Shown in pieces: positions 1 through 6,740 of a DNA stretch of 27,038 nt. The DNA lies in the NCBI GenBank assembly GCA_035702985.1, contig DASSZD010000100.1:1-27038 (forward strand), written 5' to 3'. Below the pieces are notes generated by a model. It saw nothing but the letters and a program-made list of their open reading frames with translations, was not told the origin of the DNA and did not search any database. The DNA is from JAKAXG01 sp035702985. Its GTDB lineage: Bacteria; Actinomycetota; Acidimicrobiia; Acidimicrobiales; Palsa-688. Numbering within the stretch: the first letter of the stretch is position 1; every line of letters starts with the position of its first letter. The translations under genes and the position numbers were made by a program.

Positions 1-184
1 CGTGGAGCTGGCCGTCAGCCTGGTCGGATCATCCGAGCCGGGCGATCAGGTCGTGGCCGAGGAGGGCTGCCAGGTGTTCATCCAGGACCGGCTGGCGACC
101 CTGCTGGCGGACAAGGCGCTGGATACGGTTGGCCCGGCCGATGAGGAACCGGTTGAGTTCAAGATCACCAAGGCGGAGGTCTGA
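1..184 (+). CDS. HesB/IscA-like Fe-S biogenesis domain protein (3' part)
   Basis: Only the C-terminal ~60 residues are in the window; the start lies upstream of base 1. The visible part (GDQVVAEEGCQVFI, then a LADKALDTV segment and a final VEFKI strand) follows the second half of the HesB/IscA fold: the 'qVVeedG.kVFv.p.a..lL.d..LD' pattern of short actinobacterial HesB-like proteins of about 95 residues. A-type proteins carry or scaffold Fe-S clusters through a C-terminal CxC. Here that motif is absent and the protein ends in KITKAEV, as in the actinobacterial branch without the cysteines, so real cluster binding is doubtful. The sigma factor gene begins 23 bases after its stop. Family assignment is by pattern only. 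Confidence 0.6.
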   Translation, partial: VELAVSLVGSSEPGDQVVAEEGCQVFIQDRLATLLADKALDTVGPADEEPVEFKITKAEV

Positions 185-207
185 GCCTCCTCCGACAGTG
201 GCCTCTG

Positions 208-1452
208 GTGGAGGCCATCCTGCTGCCGGCGCTGGTGGCCGGCCGGGGCCTCGACCGGCTGGTCGCCTGGAACCTGGGGGGCATCGACGATGCCCTGGCG
301 GTGGCGCTGCTGCGCCTTCACGTGGGCGAGATCCGGGTTTTCCACTCCGGGACGCCGCTGCTCCGCCGCCCGCTGGAGTGGTCGCTCAACGACATCCGGG
401 GCCTGCCGAGAACGCCGCTGGTCACCCCCGTCGACGGGCGCCCCAACCGCTGGGCTCCCGCCCAGGAGCTGATGGAGTCGGTGCTGCTCGGGCCGCCCGT
501 TGACCCGGTTGATCTCCTGGTGGTGGCCGACCCGGCGGGGGCCGGTCAACCCTACGGGCAGGTCGTCCGGGACGGCCACGTCCTGTTCGTCGAACCGCCC
601 CCGCCCGCCTCCCTCCCGGCGCCGGAGCTGGCGCCGGCCGGCGGCGACGGGCACCTGTTCCGCAAGCTGACCGCCGCCACCACTGCGACCGCCCCCGCCC
701 CCGCCGCCGGGCTGGCCCCGGCCGGGGGCCCAGAAGCGGACCGGTTCGTGTCGCTGGCCCGCTTCGACGACGAGGCCCGGCTGGTCGAGTCGTACCAGAC
801 GCTGGCCCGGTCGCTGGCCCGCCGCTTCCGCAACCGGGGGGAGCGCAGCGACGACCTGGAGCAGGTCGCCCTCCTGGCCCTCATCCGGGCCGCCCGGCGT
901 TACAGCCCGGACCGGGGGGCGTTCGGACCGTTCGCCACCACCTCCATCCTGGGCGAGCTCAAGCGCCACTTCCGGGACCGGATGTGGACGGTCCGGGTGC
1001 CCCGGCCGATGCAGGAACTGCACCTGGCCGTGCGCGCCGCCCGCGACGAGCTGGCGCAATCCATGCGGGCATCGCCGACCATCGCCGACATAGCCCGGCA
1101 CCTCGGCACCACCGACGAGGCCGTTCTGGCGGCCATGGAGGCCGCCGAGAACTTCTGGCCGGTGTCCCTCGACGCTCCCCGCCGGGGCGGCGACGACCGC
1201 CGGGCCGGCGACGACCCGGGGACCGACATCCCGGTCGTCGACGCCGGGTTCGACCGGTCCCTGGACCGCCGGCAGCTCCGGGAGGCCCTGCCGGCCCTCA
1301 GCCCCACCGAGCGGCTGGTGGTCCGCCGCCTGTACTTCGACGGGTGCAGCCAGAGGCAGGTGGCGGCCGAAATCGGCGTGAGCCAGATGCAGGTCTCCCG
1401 GCTCATGACCAAGGTGCTGGCCAAACTGCGCCGGACCCTCGAATCCGCCTGA
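208..1452 (+). CDS. SigB/SigF-type sigma-70 factor with a 180-residue N-terminal extension
   Basis: Alternative RNA polymerase sigma factor. Residues ~185-265 form region 2 (DDLEQVALLALIRAARRY, then GAFGPFATTSILGELKRHFRD), ~268-312 region 3 (SPTIADIARHLGTT), and ~358-410 region 4 with a helix-turn-helix (CSQRQVAAEIGVSQMQVSRLM). Order and motifs fit the SigB/SigF/SigG stress and sporulation group, usually about 250-270 residues. This protein has 414, because about 130 folded-looking residues and an Ala/Pro linker (131-178) precede region 2. The extension keeps G/C third positions, so it is really translated. A GTG at 748 would give a standard-length sigma factor, so two products are possible. 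No anti-sigma or anti-anti-sigma gene adjoins it. Start 208 is GTG. Confidence 0.85.
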   Translation: MEAILLPALVAGRGLDRLVAWNLGGIDDALAVALLRLHVGEIRVFHSGTPLLRRPLEWSLNDIRGLPRTPLVTPVDGRPNRWAPAQELMESVLLGPPVDPVDLLVVADPAGAGQPYGQVVRDGHVLFVEPPPPASLPAPELAPAGGDGHLFRKLTAATTATAPAPAAGLAPAGGPEADRFVSLARFDDEARLVESYQTLARSLARRFRNRGERSDDLEQVALLALIRAARRYSPDRGAFGPFATTSILGELKRHFRDRMWTVRVPRPMQELHLAVRAARDELAQSMRASPTIADIARHLGTTDEAVLAAMEAAENFWPVSLDAPRRGGDDRRAGDDPGTDIPVVDAGFDRSLDRRQLREALPALSPTERLVVRRLYFDGCSQRQVAAEIGVSQMQVSRLMTKVLAKLRRTLESA

Positions 1453-1466
1453 CCCGGAACCTGACC

Positions 1467-1553
1467 CGGAAAAAGGGGCGAGCCCGGCCTCCCTAAGGGG
1501 CAGGGGAAGCCGGGCTCTGACATCCGTGAACCAGGGGCAGGGGCCACGGACCG
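1467..1553 (-). ncRNA. 6C-family-like small RNA (two C-rich hairpin loops)
   Basis: On the minus strand two hairpins follow each other. The first has stem TCCGTG/CACGGA (plus positions 1523-1528 and 1545-1550); the second has a 9-bp stem GAGCCCGGC/GCCGGGCTC (1480-1488 and 1509-1517) and is followed by GCCCC and five T (1474-1470), an intrinsic terminator. Both loops display the same CCCCTGCCCC. Two successive hairpins with runs of C in the loops are the hallmark of actinobacterial 6C RNA, which in mycobacteria (B11/6C) pairs with G-rich ribosome binding sites. A TAGTGT -10-like hexamer (1565-1560) would start the RNA near 1553; I see no clear -35. It converges on the sigma gene, ending about 15 bases past that stop codon. 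Confidence 0.7.
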
Positions 1554-1659
1554 CGTTCAACACTAGTGTCCCTCCGGTGGGCGGGGGCGGATCTGCTCCT
1601 TTGTTCCCTCCCGGAGTTTCGGATATGGGTGTCACATTCCGGGCTGCGGCGGTGCTGGA

Positions 1660-2208
1660 TTGGTGATGATGAAGAGGGGCCCCTGGACAGATGCTGCCGG
1701 CGTGACCGGACCGGCGACCGGCGGGTCGTCGTTCGAGTCGTTCTACCGGGAGCACTACCGGCCGGTGGTGAGCCTGGCCCACAGCGTCCTCGGCGACTTC
1801 CACGCCGCCCAGGACGTGGCCCAGGAGGTGTTCCTGGCCGCCCACCGCCGGTTCCACGGGGATGTGGACGGGGCTCCGGGGTGGGTGAGGGTGGCCGCCG
1901 TGCACACCGCGCTCAACGTGCTGCGGGCCGACCGGCGGCGGGACCGCCGCCACCAGCTGGTCCCCCCGCCGGCGGCCGCTGCCGGTCCGGAGGAGGCGGC
2001 CCTGGAGCAGGAGACCCGGGCGGAGCTGCGCCGGGCCCTGTCCCGCCTGTCCGGCCGGGCGGCCACGGTGCTGGTACTGCGCCATGGCGGCATGCGCTAC
2101 GTGGAGATAGCCGCCGCCCTCGACATCGGGGTCGGCCAGGTCGGGACCCTGCTCCGACGGGCCGAGTCCGCTCTCAGCAAGGAGATGAACCGTGCGTCAC
2201 GCCCCTGA
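1660..2208 (+). CDS. ECF (group 4) RNA polymerase sigma factor
   Basis: A two-domain extracytoplasmic-function sigma factor. Region 2 is seen in FESFYREHYRPVVSLAHSVL with AQDVAQEVFLAAHRRF (~residues 24-65), and region 4 in RALSRLSGRAATVLVLRHGG and YVEIAAALDIGVGQVGTLL (~128-172). Length of about 180 is normal and region 3 is absent, as in all ECF factors. The frame opens with TTG-GTG-ATG-ATG (1660-1671); ATG 1666 or 1669 is a reasonable true start, with no strong ribosome binding site to decide. The stop overlaps the next gene by 17 nt, and that gene encodes a membrane protein with a zinc-finger anti-sigma motif, so the pair is very likely sigma and cognate anti-sigma. The target promoters cannot be read from the window. 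Confidence 0.88.
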   Translation: MVMMKRGPWTDAAGVTGPATGGSSFESFYREHYRPVVSLAHSVLGDFHAAQDVAQEVFLAAHRRFHGDVDGAPGWVRVAAVHTALNVLRADRRRDRRHQLVPPPAAAAGPEEAALEQETRAELRRALSRLSGRAATVLVLRHGGMRYVEIAAALDIGVGQVGTLLRRAESALSKEMNRASRP

Positions 2209-3319
2209 CGGAGTCCTGCGCCGGCTCCACGACGAGCCGTTCGCCGTGCCCGACGCCACCTTCGACCACATCGCCCGGTGCCGGCGCTGCTCGGCCCGCC
2301 GGGACCACATCGCCGCCGACGCCGGCCGGGTCGGACGCGTCCTGTCCGAGCCGCACACCCTCCCCGACGTCGATCGGGCCTGGAGCGACCTGCAGGCCCG
2401 CCTGGACACCCCCGGGCCGGCCGCCGCCGTCTCCGGCGCGGCGGGCCCCGCTGCCCATGCCGGCCCCGGCCGCGGGCGGCGGCTGACCCGGGTGTCGACC
2501 CGGACCGGGGTCATCGCCGGCGCCGCCGCCCTGGCCGTGGCCGGGACGGCCGCCGCCGCCAGCTGGACCACCATCTTCGCCCCCACCGAGGTGGCTCCGG
2601 TGGCGGTCAACAGCAACGACCTGCAGGCGGTGGCCGGTCTCATGAGCTTCGGCGACGCCGGAGGGTTGGGGGCGTTCCCCACCTCGACCGGCAGCGGCAC
2701 GTTGCCGTTCGGGTCTCTGCACTGGACGTCCTCCGGCCCGGCCCGGCCGGTCGGGTCCCTGGCCCAGGCCCGGGCGGCGGCCGGCTTCCCGGTTTCCCTG
2801 CCGGCCCGCCCGCCGGCCGGGGTGGGGGCACCCGACCGTTTCGTGGTGCAGCCCAGGGTCAGCGCTACGGTCACGTTCGACTCGGCCGCCGGCAGCCTGG
2901 CCGGCACCTCGGTGGTGATCACCGCCGGCCCGGCGGTGGTCGTCACCTACGGGTCCCGCTCCGGGTCGGCCGGGCTGCCCACCCTCGGTGTGCTGGCCGT
3001 GCCCCGCCCGGTGGCCACCTCGAGCGGGGCGTCACTCGATCAGATCGAGAAGTTCCTGCTGGCCCAGCCCGGCATCCCGGCGCAGCTGTCCACCGAGATC
3101 CGACTGCTCGGCGACCCGTCCAAGGTGCTGCCGGTCCCCACCCCGCCCGGGGTGTCGTCGAAGTCGGTCAGGGTGGGCCGCTGGCCGGCGGTGGCCCTCA
3201 CCGCCGGATCGGGAGCGGTGTCGGCGGTGGTGTGGGAGGACGGCGACTCCATGGTGCACGCCGTGGCCGGGCTGGTCGACGTCCAGGATGTGATCGGTGT
3301 CGCAGACCAGCTCCGCTGA
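2192..3319 (+). CDS. Putative membrane-anchored anti-sigma factor
   Basis: A short cytoplasmic N-terminus contains H26-x3-C30-x2-C33 (DHIARCRRCSARR), the core of the zinc-associated anti-sigma (ZAS) motif. One membrane segment follows at ~106-124, then a ~250-residue outside domain rich in Gly, Ser and Pro with no recognised fold. Such proteins hold the ECF factor inactive until an extracellular signal releases it. GTG 2192 is preceded by AAGGAG (2179-2184) and lies inside the end of the sigma gene, so the two are translationally coupled. The large outer domain could be the sensor. The C-terminus overlaps the start assigned to the ABC ATPase. The anti-sigma role is inferred from motif and position; the outer domain is unassigned. 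Confidence 0.72.
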   Translation: MRHAPDGVLRRLHDEPFAVPDATFDHIARCRRCSARRDHIAADAGRVGRVLSEPHTLPDVDRAWSDLQARLDTPGPAAAVSGAAGPAAHAGPGRGRRLTRVSTRTGVIAGAAALAVAGTAAAASWTTIFAPTEVAPVAVNSNDLQAVAGLMSFGDAGGLGAFPTSTGSGTLPFGSLHWTSSGPARPVGSLAQARAAAGFPVSLPARPPAGVGAPDRFVVQPRVSATVTFDSAAGSLAGTSVVITAGPAVVVTYGSRSGSAGLPTLGVLAVPRPVATSSGASLDQIEKFLLAQPGIPAQLSTEIRLLGDPSKVLPVPTPPGVSSKSVRVGRWPAVALTAGSGAVSAVVWEDGDSMVHAVAGLVDVQDVIGVADQLR

Positions 3320-4268
3320 GGCCGGCGCCCCCGCTTCGACCGGGCCGGCCCCGGCGCCCGTTCCGCCGTCGCCGGCCGTCGTGACCATGGGTCTGCACAA
3401 GCGCTACGGGCGGGCGGTGGCGGTCCGGTCGCTGTCGGTGAGCGTCGGGCGGGGCGAGGTGTTCGGCTTCCTCGGCCCCAACGGGGCCGGCAAGACCACG
3501 GTGGTCAAGATGCTGCTGGGCCTGATCCGCCCCACCGGCGGCGAGGGCCTGGTGCTGGGCGCCCCCCTCGGTGACCGGGAGACCAGGCGCCGGGTCGGGT
3601 ACCTGCCGGAGCTGTTCCGGTTCCAGCCGTGGCTGACCGCCCGGGAGGTGCTCCAGCTGCACTGCCGGCTGCTGGAGATGCCCCGGGCCCGGTGGTCCCC
3701 GTCGATCACCGACGCCCTCCAGACGGTGGGGCTGGCGGCCCGGGCCGACGACAAGGTCGCCGGTTTCTCCAAGGGCATGCAGCAGCGGCTGGGTCTGGGC
3801 GCCGCCCTGCTCGGCGAGCCGGAGCTGGTGGTGCTCGACGAGCCCACCAGTGCCCTGGATCCGGTCGGCCGCCACGACGTCAGGCAGATCACCCGCCAGC
3901 TGCGGTCCCGGGGGGCGACGGTCTTCTTGAACACCCACCTCCTGGAGGAGGCCGAGCAGGTCTGCGACCGGGTGGCGGTGATCGACGGGGGATCGGCTGT
4001 TGCCACCGGCACCCTCACCGAGCTGCTCGGCAGGCACGTCCGGGTCCGTCTCAAGGTCAGCGGACTGGCCGGCGACTGGTGGCTTCCTTTTTCCGGATCA
4101 GGAACGTGGCGGGCGGAGGGGGAGTGGACCACCGCGGAGGGCGTGGAACCGGGCCGGATCCCCGACCTGGTCGCCTGCATCGTCGGGCGGGGCGGCCGGG
4201 TGGAGGCGGTCGTGCCCGAGCACCAGAGCCTGGAGGACCGCTTCCTGGAACTGCTGGGGGACCGGTGA
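3297..4268 (+). CDS. ABC transporter ATP-binding protein
   Basis: Cytoplasmic ATPase of an ABC-2-type exporter. Walker A is GPNGAGKTT (~residues 60-68), the signature motif FSKGMQQR lies near 160, Walker B is LVVLDEPTSALDP, and the switch histidine is in FLNTHLLEEAEQ. The ~90 C-terminal residues after the ATPase domain are a variable regulatory tail. The N-terminal ~28 residues are Ala/Pro-rich and look dispensable. ATG 3387 (residue 31) is a likely alternative start that would place KRYGRAVAV at the usual distance; GTG 3297 would overlap the anti-sigma gene by 23 nt. The stop overlaps the permease start as GTGA, so the two are co-translated. The substrate cannot be predicted. Confidence 0.9.
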   Translation: MSQTSSAEAGAPASTGPAPAPVPPSPAVVTMGLHKRYGRAVAVRSLSVSVGRGEVFGFLGPNGAGKTTVVKMLLGLIRPTGGEGLVLGAPLGDRETRRRVGYLPELFRFQPWLTAREVLQLHCRLLEMPRARWSPSITDALQTVGLAARADDKVAGFSKGMQQRLGLGAALLGEPELVVLDEPTSALDPVGRHDVRQITRQLRSRGATVFLNTHLLEEAEQVCDRVAVIDGGSAVATGTLTELLGRHVRVRLKVSGLAGDWWLPFSGSGTWRAEGEWTTAEGVEPGRIPDLVACIVGRGGRVEAVVPEHQSLEDRFLELLGDR

Positions 4269-5104
4269 CCGGCCGGGTGCTCACCATCGCCGCCCTGACC
4301 GTCCGGGAGGCGACCCGGCGGCGGCTGCTCGCCGCCCTGGCGGTCATCACGGTGGCCATGGTGGCCCTCAGCGCCTGGGGTTTCGACCGGCTGGAGCGCT
4401 CGCACCGAATCACCTCGGGTGAGGCCAACCTGGCCGTCCCCCAGGCCCTGATCCTGTTCATGTTCATGTTCAGCTTCGTGGTGGCCCTGAGCGCCTCGGC
4501 CATCGCCTCGCCGTCGGTGTCCTCGGAGGTCGAGTCGGGCGTGCTGATGACCGTGGTGACCCGGCCCATCCGGCGGGCAGAGATCATCCTGGGCAAATGG
4601 CTGGGCCTGGCCGCTCTCCTGGCCGGGTACGCGGCCGCCGTCTGCGGGCTGGAGATAGGCGTGGTCGACGCCGTCACCGGCTACCTCCCGCCGGGGCCGG
4701 TGGTGACCGCGGTCTACGTGTTCGGGGAGGGGCTGCTGCTCCTGACCCTGGCCCTGCTGCTGTCGACGCGCATGTCCACGCTGGCGTCGGGGGTGGTGGG
4801 CATCGCCGCCTTCGGGGCGGCCTGGCTGGGCGGGGTGGTGGGATCGCTGGGAACGGCGCTCAACATCGGGGCGCTCAGCACCATCGGCCAGGTCAGCCGG
4901 GTCGTGCTGCCCACCGACGGGCTGTGGCACGGCGCCATCTACTACCTGGAGCCGGCGGCCATCCTGCACTCGAGGCTGACCGGGACGGGGGACCCGTTCT
5001 TCGCGCTCAGCAGTCCCACCTGGGGCTACCTGCTGTGGGTGGTGGTGTGGCTGGCCGCCGTGCTCGGGGCCTGCGTGTTCAGCTTCCAGCGCCGGGAACT
5101 GTGA
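4265..5104 (+). CDS. ABC-2 type transporter permease
   Basis: Membrane subunit matching the preceding ATPase. GTG 4265 sits inside that gene's stop (GTGA), giving 279 residues. It shows about six hydrophobic segments: after the basic REATRRRLLAALAV start, at ~60-82 (LILFMFMFSFVVALSASAI), ~112-132, ~148-168, ~172-196, and the last at ~253-272. The SSEVESGVLMTVVTRPIRRAEIILGKWLG stretch is the typical ABC-2 'E.esGtl..ll..PisR.e...GK' loop. The upstream frame stays open for a long way but belongs to a shadow of the ATPase gene. The 3' end overlaps the convergent ECF42 gene by 26 nt. Being fourth in a sigma/anti-sigma/ABC operon suggests an envelope-stress or export role. Confidence 0.88.
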   Translation: MTGRVLTIAALTVREATRRRLLAALAVITVAMVALSAWGFDRLERSHRITSGEANLAVPQALILFMFMFSFVVALSASAIASPSVSSEVESGVLMTVVTRPIRRAEIILGKWLGLAALLAGYAAAVCGLEIGVVDAVTGYLPPGPVVTAVYVFGEGLLLLTLALLLSTRMSTLASGVVGIAAFGAAWLGGVVGSLGTALNIGALSTIGQVSRVVLPTDGLWHGAIYYLEPAAILHSRLTGTGDPFFALSSPTWGYLLWVVVWLAAVLGACVFSFQRREL

Positions 5105-6263
5105 CCCGGTCCGCCAGCAGCTGCCGCTCCAGCGGGTTGGCGGTCAGGGCCAGCGCCTGCTGATCCGCCCGTCTGGCGTCGTCGGCGCGGCCCAGTCCCC
5201 GCAGCAGCTCGGCCCGGGTGGAGTGGAACAGGTGGTAGCGGCCCAGGGGCCCGGCCAGGGCGTCGACCTCGGCCAGGGCGGCGGCCGGCCCCTCCAGCCG
5301 GGACAGGACCACGGCCCGGTTGAGCCGCACCACCGGGGAAGGGTCGACGGCGGCGAGCAGGTCGTACAGGCCGAGCATCTGGGGCCAGTCGGTGGCGTCC
5401 CAGGACGGGGCCTCGCAGTGGAGGGCGGTGATGGCCGCCTCCACCTGGTAGGGGCCGGGCCGGCCCAGGGCGGCGGCCCGCTCGATCAGACCCACCGCGC
5501 TGGCGATGCGGCCCCGGTCCCAGCGGGCCCGGTCCTGGTCGGCCAGCAGGACCAGGCGTCCCTGCCCGTCGAGGCGGGTATCCCAGCGGGCCCGGTGCAG
5601 CCGGATCAGGGCCAGCAGCCCGAGCGGTTCGGGCTGGTCGGGTAGGGACCCGGCGAGCAGGGCGGCCAGCCATTCGGCGTCGTCCACCAGGTCCCTACGG
5701 GTCCCGGCCGGCCCGGTGGTGGTGAAGAACCCCTCGTTGAAGACCAGGTACACCACCCTCAGAACGGGCTGGAGACGTTCGGCCATCTCCTCCGGCTCCG
5801 GAGTGCGGTACGGGATGCCGGCGGCCACGATCTTGTGCTTGGCCCGGCCGAGCCGCCTGGCCAGCGCCGGTTCGGAAACCATGAAGGCCCGGGCGATCTC
5901 GGCGGTGGTCAGGCCCACCACCGCCCGCAGGGTCAGGGCCACCTGGGCGTCGGGGTCGAGCGCCGGGTGGCAGCAGGTGAAGATCAGCCGGAGGCGGTCG
6001 TCGGGCTGGCGGCCGGCCGTCCCGGTCAGGGCCGCCACCTGCTCCACCTTGTGCCGGTAGCGGCCGTCCCGGCGTATACGGTCCAGGGCCTTGTGCCGGG
6101 CGGTGGTGAGCAGCCACGCCCCCGGACGGTCCGGGACGCCCCGCTCCGGCCAGCGGCGCAGGGCCTCCACCACCGCCTCGGAGACCATCTCCTCGGCCAG
6201 GTCGAAGTCGCCGAGGAGGCGGACCAGGGTGGCGGTCAGCCGGCCCGCCTCCTCCCTGAACAC
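5079..6263 (-). CDS. ECF42-type sigma factor with C-terminal helical extension
   Basis: A ~400-residue sigma factor. Residues 1-75 give region 2 (DFDLAEEMVSEAVVEALRRWP, then PGAWLLTTARHKALDRIRRD); ~110-150 give region 4 (VVGLTTAEIARAFMVSEPALARRL); ~165-394 form a long C-terminal domain beginning VVYLVFNEGFFTTTG and ending in TPR-like helices (NRAVVLSRLEGPAAALAEVDAL). This layout and its coupling to a YCII/DGPF gene define ECF group 42, which lacks a classical anti-sigma factor; the C-terminal domain is thought to regulate activity. GTG 6263 is the first standard start in frame, but family members usually have about 15-20 more N-terminal residues, so a non-standard start or a slightly short N-terminus is possible. 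It lies 40 nt downstream of the YCII stop. Confidence 0.88.
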   Translation of the reverse strand: MFREEAGRLTATLVRLLGDFDLAEEMVSEAVVEALRRWPERGVPDRPGAWLLTTARHKALDRIRRDGRYRHKVEQVAALTGTAGRQPDDRLRLIFTCCHPALDPDAQVALTLRAVVGLTTAEIARAFMVSEPALARRLGRAKHKIVAAGIPYRTPEPEEMAERLQPVLRVVYLVFNEGFFTTTGPAGTRRDLVDDAEWLAALLAGSLPDQPEPLGLLALIRLHRARWDTRLDGQGRLVLLADQDRARWDRGRIASAVGLIERAAALGRPGPYQVEAAITALHCEAPSWDATDWPQMLGLYDLLAAVDPSPVVRLNRAVVLSRLEGPAAALAEVDALAGPLGRYHLFHSTRAELLRGLGRADDARRADQQALALTANPLERQLLADRVTVPGAGS

Positions 6264-6303
6264 CCGGTCCAGCAGCGACCGGGTGCCATCGGTGCCGGCG
6301 GCC

Positions 6304-6645
6304 TCAGTGCTCGACGGCAGGGCGCACCTCCACCTTGCCGTCGGGGACCGGGAAGCTGCGGGCCAGGGCCAGCGCCGCGTCCAGGTCCGGAACTTCGACC
6401 ACGGCGTAGCCGCCGATGGCCTCCTTGGCCTCCAGCAGGGGCCGGTCGATCAGGGTGGACCCGCCCCGGTCCAGCACCACGGTGGTGGCGGTGCCGGGTT
6501 CGCCCAGCTGTTCCGCCTCCACGATGGTGCCGTCGGCCCGGTACTTGGCGAACCAGGGCCCGATCTGGTCGAAAACCTCGGCCCGTTCCCGGTCCGAGCC
6601 GTTTTCCTGCCAGGCGCCCCGGGTGAGCAGCAGCACGTATTTCAT
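6304..6645 (-). CDS. YCII/DGPF domain protein, partner of the ECF42 sigma factor
   Basis: A 113-residue soluble protein: MKYVLLL start, then a ferredoxin-like alpha/beta pattern ending with IGGYAVVEVPDLDAALALARSFPVPDGKVEVRP, typical of the DGPF branch of the YCII family. These are small dimeric proteins of unknown chemistry that occur next to ECF42 factors in actinobacteria and proteobacteria, so function is inferred from that linkage. Start ATG 6645 is chosen because AAGGAGG lies five bases upstream on the minus strand; the frame opens further upstream (to 6663), but that start would place the ribosome site inside the gene. It is upstream of, and co-directional with, the ECF42 gene and probably co-transcribed. 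It lies 95 nt after the histidine kinase stop. Confidence 0.88.
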   Translation of the reverse strand: MKYVLLLTRGAWQENGSDRERAEVFDQIGPWFAKYRADGTIVEAEQLGEPGTATTVVLDRGGSTLIDRPLLEAKEAIGGYAVVEVPDLDAALALARSFPVPDGKVEVRPAVEH

Positions 6646-6740
6646 GGCTTCCTCCTTGGTCATCGAGTGTGCACCTACACGACGAACGGCGTCGCCCGGA
6701 TCGGACCGCGGGCTTCGATATCCGCTGCGACCGGCGGCCG

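Noticed and set aside
1480..1517. Hairpin as a plus-strand terminator of the sigma gene
   Set aside because: The A tract precedes the stem on the plus strand and no T tract follows; the orientation fits a minus-strand terminator. It could still act in both directions.
46..2085. Long open frame on the minus strand across the sigma and ECF genes
   Set aside because: Low-complexity Gly/Pro/Arg product with no domain; it mirrors two convincing plus-strand genes, a common artefact of GC-rich DNA. Only the small RNA is supported on this strand.
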